Shown here: one piece after another, positions 50,841-59,279 of the stretch
Layout: every line of letters begins with the position of its first letter
Position numbering within the stretch: position 1 is the stretch's first letter
NCBI RefSeq assembly: GCF_025629245.1
Contig: NZ_JANZXN010000030.1
Coordinates: forward strand, 114,855 to 178,854
Length of the DNA stretch: 64,000 nt
Source: Natronobiforma cellulositropha
Lineage (GTDB): Archaea; Halobacteriota; Halobacteria; Halobacteriales; Natrialbaceae
Reading direction: 5' to 3'
The notes under the pieces: model-generated
Database searches by the model: none
Told to the model about the DNA's origin: nothing
The model's input: the letters and a program-made list of their open reading frames with translations, nothing else
Program-made: the position numbers and the translations under genes

Positions 50841-53735
50841 ATGGCACGCGAACCTGCGGTAGCAGACGAGAGCGCAGCGGCTGCGCCGACCGAACAGAAG
50901 AGAACAGACGACGGTAATACTGGATTACTCCACCGACGGGAGTACCTGAAACTCGCTGGCGTCGCCACCGTCGCCGCCGCCGGTGCTGGGGCGGTGGGTG
51001 CAGCGTCGGCCGACGAGTACGAGGTGATCACCGTCCCGGCCGGCCAACGCCGGGTGATCCGCGTCGGGAGCAACGAAACCTTCGAGAACGTGCTGTTCGA
51101 CCAGACGGCACCGGGGTCGGCCGTGACGGTCGTCGCCCACGGCACCAACTGGACGATCAGAAACGTCGCCTGGCGCGGCGAGTTCTCCCACCACGACCGG
51201 GCCATCGCGGTCTCGGACACCGGCAACGGCACCTCCCGCGTCGAGAACGTCTACATGGGCGACGGCGTCGACGACAGCGTCGGCAACCGCCGCCACCCGA
51301 AGTTCGGTCTCTGGGTCTCACCCGAGCACAACGGCCGCCTCGAGATCGAACGGATGTACGTCGAGGGCGCGAACGACAACGCCTTCTACGGCTCTGCGCC
51401 GGGAACCAACAGCAACGGCCGGCGGGGGACGATCCACTACAAGAACTGTTACGCGAAGGACAACCGCGTCTCCGGCTTCCGCCTCGCGGGCGGCACCGTC
51501 GAGAACTGCGTCGCCGTCAACACGAACTCCGGGAACAACGGCCGCCCGCTGTGGGTCTGGCCGACCCGCGGCGGACTCGACGTGGAGGTGCGTGACTGTC
51601 ACTTCGTCTGTGGAAACTACGCCCACGGCTACGACTTCGGCCGCAACGGCGCGACGACGAACGCGCGCGTAATCGACAGCCACTACGCCCCCGCGAGTTC
51701 GACGCGCTTTCTGGGCACCGTGAATCTCGAGGAGGACAACGTCGGGCACAGTCCGCGTGACTTCGTCCCCGAGGGCTGTCCCGACTCGCCCGAAGCCGTC
51801 TTCGACGGGATGACCGACCCCGGTGAACCCCGGGAGGACCCATCGGAGTACCGCGAGCACACGCTCGTCTTCCGTGCCGACCACCAGGGCGACGACTGGG
51901 AGCGAAGCGAGTACAGCTTCGAAATCGACGGCGAACTCGAGGCATCGACCTACGACGGCGCATCCATCGACCCCGAACTCGACCTCGAGGAGGGTCAGAC
52001 GAGCGTCAGCCACACGCTGGCCAACTGGCGCGACGCCTACGCCTTCGACGGCGACCTGGTCGCCCTCGAGGTCGACGGTCCCGCGCGGGTCTACCTCGAC
52101 GGCGAAGAGATCGATCCGGCGGAGTTCGGCGACGAGGACGACGGCGATGGCGGAGACGGCGGTGACGGTGAGGATGGCAACGACGGGAACGATGGTGAGG
52201 ACGGCGGCGATGGCAGTGATGGTGAGGACGGCGGCGATGGCAGTGATGGTGAGGACGGAGACGACGGCACCGATGGCGAGGACGGTGGCGATGGCGGTGA
52301 GGACGGAGACGAGGAGACCGGCGACCCCTCGGAGTACCGCGAGCACACCCTCCTGTTGCGCGCCGACCACCAGGGCGCAGACTGGGAGCGAACCGAGTAC
52401 GTCGTCGAAGTCGACGGCGAACTCGAGCCCTCGGAGTTCGACGGCGCATCCATCGACCCCGAACTCGCGTTCGAAGACGGCCAGACGCGCGTCGAACACA
52501 CCCTCGCCAACTGGCGCGACGCCTTCGCCTTCGACGGCGACCTGGTCGGTCTCGAGATCGACGGGCCCGCGAGAGTCTACCTCGACGGCGAGCGGATCGA
52601 CCCCGAGACCTACTTCGACGACGAAGACGAGGACCGAGATCCCGCCGAGTACCGCGAGCACACCCTCCTGTTGCGCGGGGACCACCAGGGCAGAAACTGG
52701 GAACCCACCCGCTACAGCGTCGAGGTCGACGGTGAACTCGAGCCCTCGGAGTACGATGGCGCCTCGATCGACCCCGGACTCGACCTCGAGGAGGGGGCGA
52801 CGAGCGTCACTCACACTCTCGCCAACTGGAAGGACGCCTACGCCTTCGACGGCGACCTGGTCGCCCTCGAGGTCGACGGTCCCGCACGTGTGTATCTAGA
52901 TGACGAACGGATCGATCCCGAGACCTACTTCGACGACGAGGACGACCTCGAGAACCTGCTCGTCATCGAGGGCAGCGACGCGGGCGTCACCCGCTACGAG
53001 TTCGTCGTCGGCGGCGAGGTCGAGACGTCGAACGAAGACGGCGACCGACTCGAGGACGCAGCAATCGAGGGGAGTCGAGTCCACGGCGTCGTCGGCGACT
53101 GGACCGAGGCGTTCCGCTTCAGCGGCGACCTCGAGGGACTCTCCGTCCACGGTCCCGCGACGGTCTCGCTCAACGGCGAGCGGATCGATCCGGCAGACTA
53201 CGGCGAGCACCTCCCACACCTGCTCGAGGTCGTCGGCCGCGGCCACCCCTCGAGTTTCCAGGTCACCATCGACGGCGCCGTCGAGTACGCCGGTGACGGG
53301 ACCCCGGAAGACGAGGGCATCGTGATGGGCGACGGCGTGATCGAGAGTACGGTGAGTGACGGCCGCCAGCGCTTCGCCTTCTCTGGTGCGCTCACCGACG
53401 TGACGTTCGTCGACAGCGAGGCGGACGTCTACGTCGACGGCGAACGGATCGACCCCTACGAGTACGGCGACCAGCTGTTGCTCCCTCACGCCATCGTCAT
53501 CGACGGCACCGACGCCGAGGGTGAGAGCACCTACTCGTTCACCGTCGACGGCGAGGTGCTGAAAGCCGAGCACATGGGTGCAACGATCGACCCCGACGAC
53601 GTGATCGAAGGCACCGCCGTCGAAGGCACCGTCGACGACCGACTGGACGCCTACTGGTTCAACGGCGACATCACGAACTTCCGGCTGACCGGCGACGCAG
53701 CGGTCCACCTCGAGTACAACGCTCGTAACCGCTAG
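50841..53735 (+). CDS. Tat-secreted beta-helix protein with six C-terminal modules, paralogue 3
   Basis: 964 residues, the largest paralogue. Tat signal LLHRREYLKLAGVATVAAAG. Beta-helix up to about residue 330 (ENVLFDQTAPGSAVTVVAH, WRGEFSHHDRAIAVSD, ENAHGYDFG-like YAHGYDFGRNGA). Modules start near residues 336, 497, 602, 702, 790 and 878. The first two are separated by a Gly/Asp-rich linker (about 429-494) made of GDGGDGE-type repeats. Modules 1-3 share EYREHTL. starts and are the most similar to each other, suggesting recent duplication. Surface adhesion or polysaccharide binding is inferred. Confidence 0.82.
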   Translation: MAREPAVADESAAAAPTEQKRTDDGNTGLLHRREYLKLAGVATVAAAGAGAVGAASADEYEVITVPAGQRRVIRVGSNETFENVLFDQTAPGSAVTVVAHGTNWTIRNVAWRGEFSHHDRAIAVSDTGNGTSRVENVYMGDGVDDSVGNRRHPKFGLWVSPEHNGRLEIERMYVEGANDNAFYGSAPGTNSNGRRGTIHYKNCYAKDNRVSGFRLAGGTVENCVAVNTNSGNNGRPLWVWPTRGGLDVEVRDCHFVCGNYAHGYDFGRNGATTNARVIDSHYAPASSTRFLGTVNLEEDNVGHSPRDFVPEGCPDSPEAVFDGMTDPGEPREDPSEYREHTLVFRADHQGDDWERSEYSFEIDGELEASTYDGASIDPELDLEEGQTSVSHTLANWRDAYAFDGDLVALEVDGPARVYLDGEEIDPAEFGDEDDGDGGDGGDGEDGNDGNDGEDGGDGSDGEDGGDGSDGEDGDDGTDGEDGGDGGEDGDEETGDPSEYREHTLLLRADHQGADWERTEYVVEVDGELEPSEFDGASIDPELAFEDGQTRVEHTLANWRDAFAFDGDLVGLEIDGPARVYLDGERIDPETYFDDEDEDRDPAEYREHTLLLRGDHQGRNWEPTRYSVEVDGELEPSEYDGASIDPGLDLEEGATSVTHTLANWKDAYAFDGDLVALEVDGPARVYLDDERIDPETYFDDEDDLENLLVIEGSDAGVTRYEFVVGGEVETSNEDGDRLEDAAIEGSRVHGVVGDWTEAFRFSGDLEGLSVHGPATVSLNGERIDPADYGEHLPHLLEVVGRGHPSSFQVTIDGAVEYAGDGTPEDEGIVMGDGVIESTVSDGRQRFAFSGALTDVTFVDSEADVYVDGERIDPYEYGDQLLLPHAIVIDGTDAEGESTYSFTVDGEVLKAEHMGATIDPDDVIEGTAVEGTVDDRLDAYWFNGDITNFRLTGDAAVHLEYNARNR

Positions 53736-53810
53736 GCGAGCGCATCCGGGACTGCGTTTCGAAACCGGTTCGAAATCTGGACAATCACGAAAAAATTCTG
53801 TTCGTTCGGG

Positions 53811-53823
53811 GTAAAAGCTTACA
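53811..53823 (+). promoter_or_regulatory. Promoter of Tat beta-helix gene 4
   Basis: GTAAAAGCTTACA; the CTTACA starts 32 nt before ATG 53850. Weakest match of the five TATA boxes. Confidence 0.55.
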
Positions 53824-53849
53824 TTACCCCCTCGTCGTTGGCCAAACGC

Positions 53850-54818
53850 ATGGCACGCGAACCCCCGGTTACTGCGGATGCTGACACCGACGAATCGCCA
53901 GCCGAGACGCAGACGCGAGCGACCAAGCCGCGATTACTGAACCGACGAGCGTATCTCGGGCTGACCGCAGGGGCGGTCGCCGGTGTGATCGGTGCGAGCG
54001 GCGTCGCCACAGCGAGGGATGCCGGCTACGAACTGATCGAGGTCCCCGCAGGCACACACGAAGTGATCCACGTCGAAGACGGCGAGACCTTCGAGAACGT
54101 GCTGTTCGACCAGACGGCGAACAACGCGTCGGTCTCGCTCGTCGCCCACGGCACCAACTGGACGGTACGCAACGTCGCCTGGCGCGGCGAGTTCTCCCAC
54201 CAGAGCCGCGCGCTCACCTGTTCCGACCGCGGCGGGAACACCTCCCGCGTCGAGAACGTCTACATCGGTGACGGCGTCGACGACAGCGTCGGTGCCGCCC
54301 GCCACCCACAGCTCGGTATCTGGGTCGCCCCCGAACACTCCGGGCGACTCGAGTTCGACGGCGTCTACGTCGAAGGCGCGAACGACAACGCCTTCTACGC
54401 CTCCGCACCGGGGACGAACGCCAACGGCCAGCGCGGCACCGTCCACTTTACGAACTGCTACGCGAAGGACAACTGGGTCTCCGGCTTCCGCCTCGCGGGC
54501 GGCACCGTCGAGAACTGCGTCGCCGTCAACACCGGCCGCAACGACGGCCGCCCGCTCTGGGTCTGGCCCGGCCGCGACGGACTCGAGGTCGAGGTCCGTG
54601 ACAGCCACTTCATCTCCGGCAACTACGCCCACGGCTACGACTTCGGCCAGTCCGGCCAGACGACGCACGCAGCCGTCGTCGACAGCCACTACGCCCCCGC
54701 GGACTCCTCGCGCTTCCAGGGGAACGTCCAGCTCGAGGAGGAGAACGTCGGCCACGAGCCACGTGACTTCGTCCCCGAGGGCTGTCCCGACTCGCCCGAC
54801 GCCGTCTTCGACGCCTGA
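53850..54818 (+). CDS. Tat-secreted beta-helix protein without C-terminal modules, paralogue 4
   Basis: 322 residues from ATG 53850 (MAREPPVTADADTDESPAET). Tat signal LLNRRAYLGLTAGAVAGVIG. The beta-helix closely follows paralogues 2 and 3 (ENVLFDQTANNASVSLVAH, WRGEFSHQSRALTCSDRGGN, DFVPEGCPDSPDAVFDA) and stops right at the point where modules begin in them. Probably lost, or never gained, the module array. Confidence 0.8.
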   Translation: MAREPPVTADADTDESPAETQTRATKPRLLNRRAYLGLTAGAVAGVIGASGVATARDAGYELIEVPAGTHEVIHVEDGETFENVLFDQTANNASVSLVAHGTNWTVRNVAWRGEFSHQSRALTCSDRGGNTSRVENVYIGDGVDDSVGAARHPQLGIWVAPEHSGRLEFDGVYVEGANDNAFYASAPGTNANGQRGTVHFTNCYAKDNWVSGFRLAGGTVENCVAVNTGRNDGRPLWVWPGRDGLEVEVRDSHFISGNYAHGYDFGQSGQTTHAAVVDSHYAPADSSRFQGNVQLEEENVGHEPRDFVPEGCPDSPDAVFDA

Positions 54819-54924
54819 ATACAGTCGTAATTCGGAGTTACTGGCGATAAGCGGTGATTTCGTTCGGGCCGAACGAACACTACAGAAGAGGTGTTTTTCA
54901 TCGGTTGGAGGGAGAATCAGGATA

Positions 54925-54956
54925 TCTGTACAGAAATGTAGGAAAAGTTTATAGAG
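54925..54956 (+). promoter_or_regulatory. Promoter of Tat beta-helix gene 5 with upstream palindrome
   Basis: GGAAAAGTTTATAGAG (54941-54956) is the BRE/TATA with TTTATA starting 32 nt before ATG 54980. TCTGTACAGAAAT at 54925-54937 lies just upstream and repeats 13 bases found at 14856-14868. Confidence 0.6.
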
Positions 54957-54979
54957 TCGTACAGAAGTTAGCCGGACGC

Positions 54980-56245
54980 ATGGCACGCGAACCTCCGGGG
55001 TCGACGCTCGAGTCGGCCGATTCGGACGTGACGGGAACGAAACGAGAGCGTAACACTGGATTACTCGGTCGGCGGGCGTACCTCGCGCGCGCAGGGACCC
55101 TGGCTACTGGGGCACTGGCTACCTCGACGAGCACTGCGGCGGCGAGCGAGCGCTCGAGTGAAGCGTACGAGACGATCCGTCTCAGCCGCGGCGAGCGCCG
55201 GACCTTCGAGGTCGGAAACGGCGAGACGTTCGAGAACGTCCTCATCGACTGTACGGCCGGGAACTGCTGGCCGGTCGTCGTCGCCCACGGGACGAACTGG
55301 ACCATCCGCAACGTCGGCATCGAGGGACGACTCGGCAACACGAACGCGATTTTCGGCGTCTCCGACCGGCGGGGGAACAGCTCCGTGATGGAGAACATCT
55401 ACCTCGGTGATGGAGCGGCGAGCGCCCACCGGGCGGGTCTCGGCATCTGGGTCGCGCCCCAGCACCGCGGCCACATCGACATGCGGAACGTCAACGTCCA
55501 GGAGATGGGCGACAACTCGTTTTACTGCTCGGCACCCGGCGGCAACGGCGGCGGCACCGTCCACATCGACGGCTGCTACTCGGCGAACTCCTGGGTCAGC
55601 CACTTCCGACTCGCCGAAGGGCGCGTCACCGACAGCGTCGCGGTCAACGACTCGAGACACAAAGACGGCCGCGGCGTCTGGGCCTGGTCGCCCGGCACCG
55701 TCGAGGTCGACGGCTGCGACCTCGCGATGAACGGCCGCCACTACGCGCTACACTCTCGAGGCTCGCGCCTCGTCGTCTCGAACACCCAGTACGACACCGG
55801 GTTCAACGGCGGCACCCGGCGCGTCCAGGGCGGGACCATCGACCTCCGCGGTGGCAACGGCACGAACCCCCGCGACGTCGTCCCCGAGGGCTGTCCGACG
55901 AGCGCCGTCGAGGCGGCTTCCGGCGCGAGGAGCGATGCAGAACCGGGGGACGACGGCGATGGAGATGAACAGGGCGCGTGGAGCACCCTCGTCGTCGACG
56001 GCCGCGAGGCGACCGGAACGACGGACTACGAGTTCACCGTCGACGGCGGTGCGATCGAACCGACCACCGAGAGCGGGGCGACGGTCGACCCGCAGACGAG
56101 CGTCGACGGGGGTCGGGCGAGCGGCGTCGTCGCGAACTGGCTCGACGCCTACCGCTTCGAGGGCCGCCTCGAGTCGCTCACACTCGAGGGCGAGGCGAGC
56201 GTTCGCGTCAACGGCGTCGTGGTCGACCCCGAGCAACTGTTCTGA
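54980..56245 (+). CDS. Tat-secreted beta-helix protein with one C-terminal module, paralogue 5
   Basis: 421 residues from ATG 54980 (MAREPPGSTLESADSDVTGT). Tat signal LLGRRAYLARAGTLATGALA. The helix is more like paralogue 1 (FENVLIDCTAGNC, GHIDMRNVNVQEMGDNSFYCS). From residue about 333 a single module occurs (STLVVDGREATGTTDYEFTV; VVANWLDAYRFEGRLES). This hybrid of type 1 helix and module suggests recombination within the family. Confidence 0.8.
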   Translation: MAREPPGSTLESADSDVTGTKRERNTGLLGRRAYLARAGTLATGALATSTSTAAASERSSEAYETIRLSRGERRTFEVGNGETFENVLIDCTAGNCWPVVVAHGTNWTIRNVGIEGRLGNTNAIFGVSDRRGNSSVMENIYLGDGAASAHRAGLGIWVAPQHRGHIDMRNVNVQEMGDNSFYCSAPGGNGGGTVHIDGCYSANSWVSHFRLAEGRVTDSVAVNDSRHKDGRGVWAWSPGTVEVDGCDLAMNGRHYALHSRGSRLVVSNTQYDTGFNGGTRRVQGGTIDLRGGNGTNPRDVVPEGCPTSAVEAASGARSDAEPGDDGDGDEQGAWSTLVVDGREATGTTDYEFTVDGGAIEPTTESGATVDPQTSVDGGRASGVVANWLDAYRFEGRLESLTLEGEASVRVNGVVVDPEQLF

Positions 56246-56285
56246 CGGACCGACCCGGCGACATCGGGCACTCGCCGACAGCACA

Positions 56286-56610
56286 ATGCATACACAGCGA
56301 GCCACGGGCACGAAGACGATTTCGCTCCCCGAACACGTCGACCAGAAGCTCCGAGAGGAGCGACGCGAGGGGGAGCGCAACCGAATTTCAGCGGACGGCC
56401 GCACTGCTCGAGTCGCTTCGCTGGCTCCCATTCGACCGCGCGTGTGTGCGCCGCAGTGGAGAGATACAGGCGTCGCTCCTCGAGCGAGGAGAACCGATCG
56501 CGATGACCGACTGTCTGATCGCAGCGATGGCGATCGAACACCGGGAGCCACTGGTGAGCAGGGATACCGACTTCGAGCGGATCGAGGAGCTGCAGCTGTA
56601 CACGTACTGA
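56286..56610 (+). pseudogene. vapBC toxin-antitoxin remnant (internal deletion)
   Basis: ATG 56286 opens a VapB-like N-terminus (MHTQRATGTKTISLPEHVDQ then KLREERREGE) that runs out of frame after about 30 codons. From about 56390 another frame gives the C-terminal half of a PIN-domain VapC: MTDCLIAAMAIEHREPLVS then RDTDFERIEEL, with the DxLIA and RDxDFERI motifs, ending at TGA 56610. The middle (antitoxin tail plus the first two PIN acidic residues) is missing, so the pair cannot work. Confidence 0.7.
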
Positions 56611-56801
56611 GCGGTCGTGCTGTGGCCCGGCCACCGGTTCCGGCCGTGTTCGAGACTGAACGCTCGAGCGTTCGGTGTCGGTCAGAAGACGGCTCCCGCG
56701 CCGAAACAGAATGCTGGCACGCGAACTGTTCCGGTAGTGAGTTGACGGTCGTCGGGAGCCGATTTTCGGTAAGTGGTCGAGAGATAAAAACCTTCGTCAG
56801 A

Positions 56802-57398
56802 TCACTCGATTCTGGAGAGTTTGCCGTCGACGACCTGCTGTAAGCGGTGGTTGACGAAGACGTGGACGAGCGAGACGGCGAGGAACGCGCCGACGACGAG
56901 CGCCGTCACGGCCACCGTGGGGACGAACGACGTCGGCGGCACGTTGAGGTAGGTCCCGGCGACGAGACCGGCACCGACGACGCTCAGGGCGGCGTACCAC
57001 CGGTCCCAGCGGTCCTGCTGGTGAGTGTCGGAGTCGAGGTACATCATGAGGAGGTCGGCGTTGTCGGCGAGCGTGATCAGGCCGCGGTCCTGATCGTAGT
57101 CGATGATACCCGCGTCGTCCATCTTCGGAAGATGTGTCTGATAGAGCGCGACGTAGACGCGCTTTCGTTGATCAGAACTGAGTGCGTTGATCTCGGTGTC
57201 GTTCTCCCAGGCAGCGATCTGTTCGGCGAGTTCACCGAGAGTCACCGTGTCGTCGGTCTCGAGGAGGTACGAGAGGACTTCTCGACGGCGGCGGTTCTTC
57301 AGGAGTTCGAAAATGACGTCTTTCGAGAGTCGGTCGGCGTCGGACTCCTCTGTGACCGATCTGATCTCGTCGGGAATGGACGTGTCGACGGACGACAT
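56802..57398 (-). CDS. DUF7344-type winged-helix protein with two membrane helices
   Basis: 198 residues, third paralogue. N-terminal tail, then wHTH KDVIFELLKNRRRREVLSYLLETDDTVTLGELAEQIAAWEND, hallmark KRVYVALYQTHLPKMDDAGIIDYDQDRGLITL, membrane helices AALSVVGAGLVAGTYLNV and FVPTVAVTALVVGAFLAVSLVHVFV. GAGGGGAGC precedes the ATG as a ribosome site. Probably a membrane-bound regulator. TFB lies divergent upstream. Confidence 0.85.
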   Translation of the reverse strand: MSSVDTSIPDEIRSVTEESDADRLSKDVIFELLKNRRRREVLSYLLETDDTVTLGELAEQIAAWENDTEINALSSDQRKRVYVALYQTHLPKMDDAGIIDYDQDRGLITLADNADLLMMYLDSDTHQQDRWDRWYAALSVVGAGLVAGTYLNVPPTSFVPTVAVTALVVGAFLAVSLVHVFVNHRLQQVVDGKLSRIE

Positions 57399-58073
57399 CA
57401 GCTCCCCTCACCCGGCCTGCGTCCGGCTCGATACGTGGCGAGTGGCGAACCATCGAACGCGGTATTCCCCCATCGGGACACAGAGTGGGTCCACGGCAGC
57501 TCCGAACTGTAAGTCGCAATCACGTTTGTCACACCAGTTTGTAGGCCAACGCAGATACTCTTAAGCGCGGTCACGTTTTGCATCGCTTGCAAACTCAGTA
57601 CGGGCGGGCTTCGGCCGCTCACCGACGCGTACCCACCAGTGTGCAGACGGGACGCTCGAGAGCGGGGCAGTATCTCTCGATTGTACGGGCGTATCGTCTG
57701 CATACACGCGCACGAGCGCGACCGCTGACTGGTCGGCCGGTGCAGACGGGTGGGGCGTCGATCTACCGTCACGGACGGCTCACCCTTTGGCTGGCGAGAC
57801 CTAAAGCTACCCGACGGTTCGACCGTGAAAGAGCGGATTACGCGACGATGATTCGGTGTTACCGGTGACAGACGGCTGAACGTACTCGGACGAGTGAGCC
57901 ACCGCCGACGGTGGCCGGGAGGGTACCGTCCCCGCGTACTCGAGAACGCGAGTAACGATGGGTCTCCGCGTACCCACGCTGGGCGCAGGTATCGATAGGC
58001 AGCTGAAAGTGAGCGTTTCTCGCGAAACCATGTGACGGCCTTACAATCGCAGGCAGGTTCCGACACCTCACTA
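57399..58073. promoter_or_regulatory. Long divergent gap between DUF7344 and tfb genes
   Basis: 675 bp without a convincing gene. Contains an inverted repeat TTTGCA-tcgct-TGCAAA (57577-57593) with a CTCTTAAG (57558-57565) nearby, a candidate control site. Confidence 0.45.
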
Positions 58074-59027
58074 ATGACGCGGTCCATTAGCAACCACGTT
58101 ACCGACGAATCACAGGAGGTGGATACCGGTCGGTGTCCCGATTGCGAAACCGACACGATCGTCAACGATCCGGACCGCGGAGAACGGGTCTGTCGAGAGT
58201 GTGGACTCGTACTGAGCGAGGAGCCGATCGACTACGGTCCCGAGTGGCGAGCGTTCAACGCACAGGAACACGAAGAGCTCTCACGGGTCGGCGCACCGCT
58301 GACACAGTCGATGCACGACCGGGGACTCACGACCACGATCGACTGGCGAAACCGTGACGCCAACGGCCACTCGATGTCCGCCGACAAACACGGCCAGCTC
58401 CACCGGCTACGGGTCTGGCAGGAACGCATCCGAACGAAAAACGCCGGCGAACGCAACCTGAAGTACGCCCTCTCCGAGATCGATCGGATGGTCAGCGCAC
58501 TCGGGGTGCCACAACCGGTGAAAGAAACCGCGAGCGTCATCTACCGCCAGGCGCTCGACCGGGACCTCATCCGCGGCCGGTCGATCGAAGGGGTCGCCAC
58601 GAGCGCCCTCTACACGGCCTGCCGTAAGGAGGGAATCCCGCGCAGCCTCGAGGAGGTCACCGGCGTCTCCCGGGTCGACCAGCGCGAGATCGGCCGAACC
58701 TACCGCTACATCGCCGACGAACTCGACATCAACTTAGAGCCGACGAACCCCCGACAGTTCGTCCCGCGCTTCTGTTCGGAACTCGACGTCAGCAAGACGG
58801 TCGAGTCGAAAGCCGTCGAGATCATCGACGAGACGACCGAACTCGGACTCCACTCCGGGAAGTCACCGACTGGCTACGCCGCCGCGGCGATCTACGCCGC
58901 TGGCTTGCTGTGTGACGAGACCGTTCCTCAGCGGGCGGTCGCCGACACCGCACAGACGACGGTCGTCACGGTCAGAAACCGGTACCGAGAACAGTTGGAC
59001 GCGATCGATCAGACGCCGGCTACATGA
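58074..59027 (+). CDS. tfb: Transcription initiation factor IIB (TFB)
   Basis: 317 residues from ATG 58074 (MTRSISNHVTDESQEVDTG). N-terminal zinc ribbon CPDC...CREC (GRCPDCETDTIVNDPDRGERVCRECGLVLS), the B-finger region DYGPEWRAFNAQEHEELSRVG, then two cyclin repeats (ALSEIDRMVSALGVPQPVKETASVIYRQAL; VESKAVEIIDETTELGLHSGKSPTGYAAAAIYAAGLL). Haloarchaea carry several TFBs that act as global regulators. The last 8 nt overlap the convergent small gene. Confidence 0.95.
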   Translation: MTRSISNHVTDESQEVDTGRCPDCETDTIVNDPDRGERVCRECGLVLSEEPIDYGPEWRAFNAQEHEELSRVGAPLTQSMHDRGLTTTIDWRNRDANGHSMSADKHGQLHRLRVWQERIRTKNAGERNLKYALSEIDRMVSALGVPQPVKETASVIYRQALDRDLIRGRSIEGVATSALYTACRKEGIPRSLEEVTGVSRVDQREIGRTYRYIADELDINLEPTNPRQFVPRFCSELDVSKTVESKAVEIIDETTELGLHSGKSPTGYAAAAIYAAGLLCDETVPQRAVADTAQTTVVTVRNRYREQLDAIDQTPAT

Positions 59028-59196
59028 TCGACCGTTCGTCTCCGGCGTAAACGTCCTCGTCGAGCAACGCGTGGAGGTTGCTGTACGGAACGAACGCGAT
59101 GAAGTGATCTCCCTCGTCGTAGAGTTCGACACCCTTCTCTCCGTGATCGTAGCGCTCACACACGATCTGGCCTTCCGGAAGGATCGCCCGGTACAT
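59020..59196 (-). CDS. Small conserved-type haloarchaeal protein, 58 residues
   Basis: From ATG 59196: MYRAILPEGQIVCERYDHGE then KGVELYDEGDHFIAFVPYSNLHALLDEDVYAGDERSIM (positions 21-58). Strand-rich, one cysteine, no signal. GTGATATACGG upstream (minus strand, about 59228-59218) serves as TATA. It overlaps tfb at the 3' end by 8 nt. Function unknown. Confidence 0.7.
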   Translation of the reverse strand: MYRAILPEGQIVCERYDHGEKGVELYDEGDHFIAFVPYSNLHALLDEDVYAGDERSIM

Positions 59197-59279
59197 ACGA
59201 GGGTGTACACCACCGGGCCGTATATCACTTCTCCCGAGTCTGTGAACGCGCTCGAGTACCAGCGACGCGGCCAGTCCCG

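Noticed and set aside
52128..52324. Gly/Asp-rich repeat as a separate element or RTX-type calcium site
   Set aside because: It is an irregular linker in paralogue 3, lacking the nonapeptide spacing of RTX repeats.
56709..56730. ATGCTGGCACGCGAACTG resembling the MARE start of the Tat family
   Set aside because: Only about 17 matching bases, no promoter at 32 nt and no following reading frame; too short to call a remnant.
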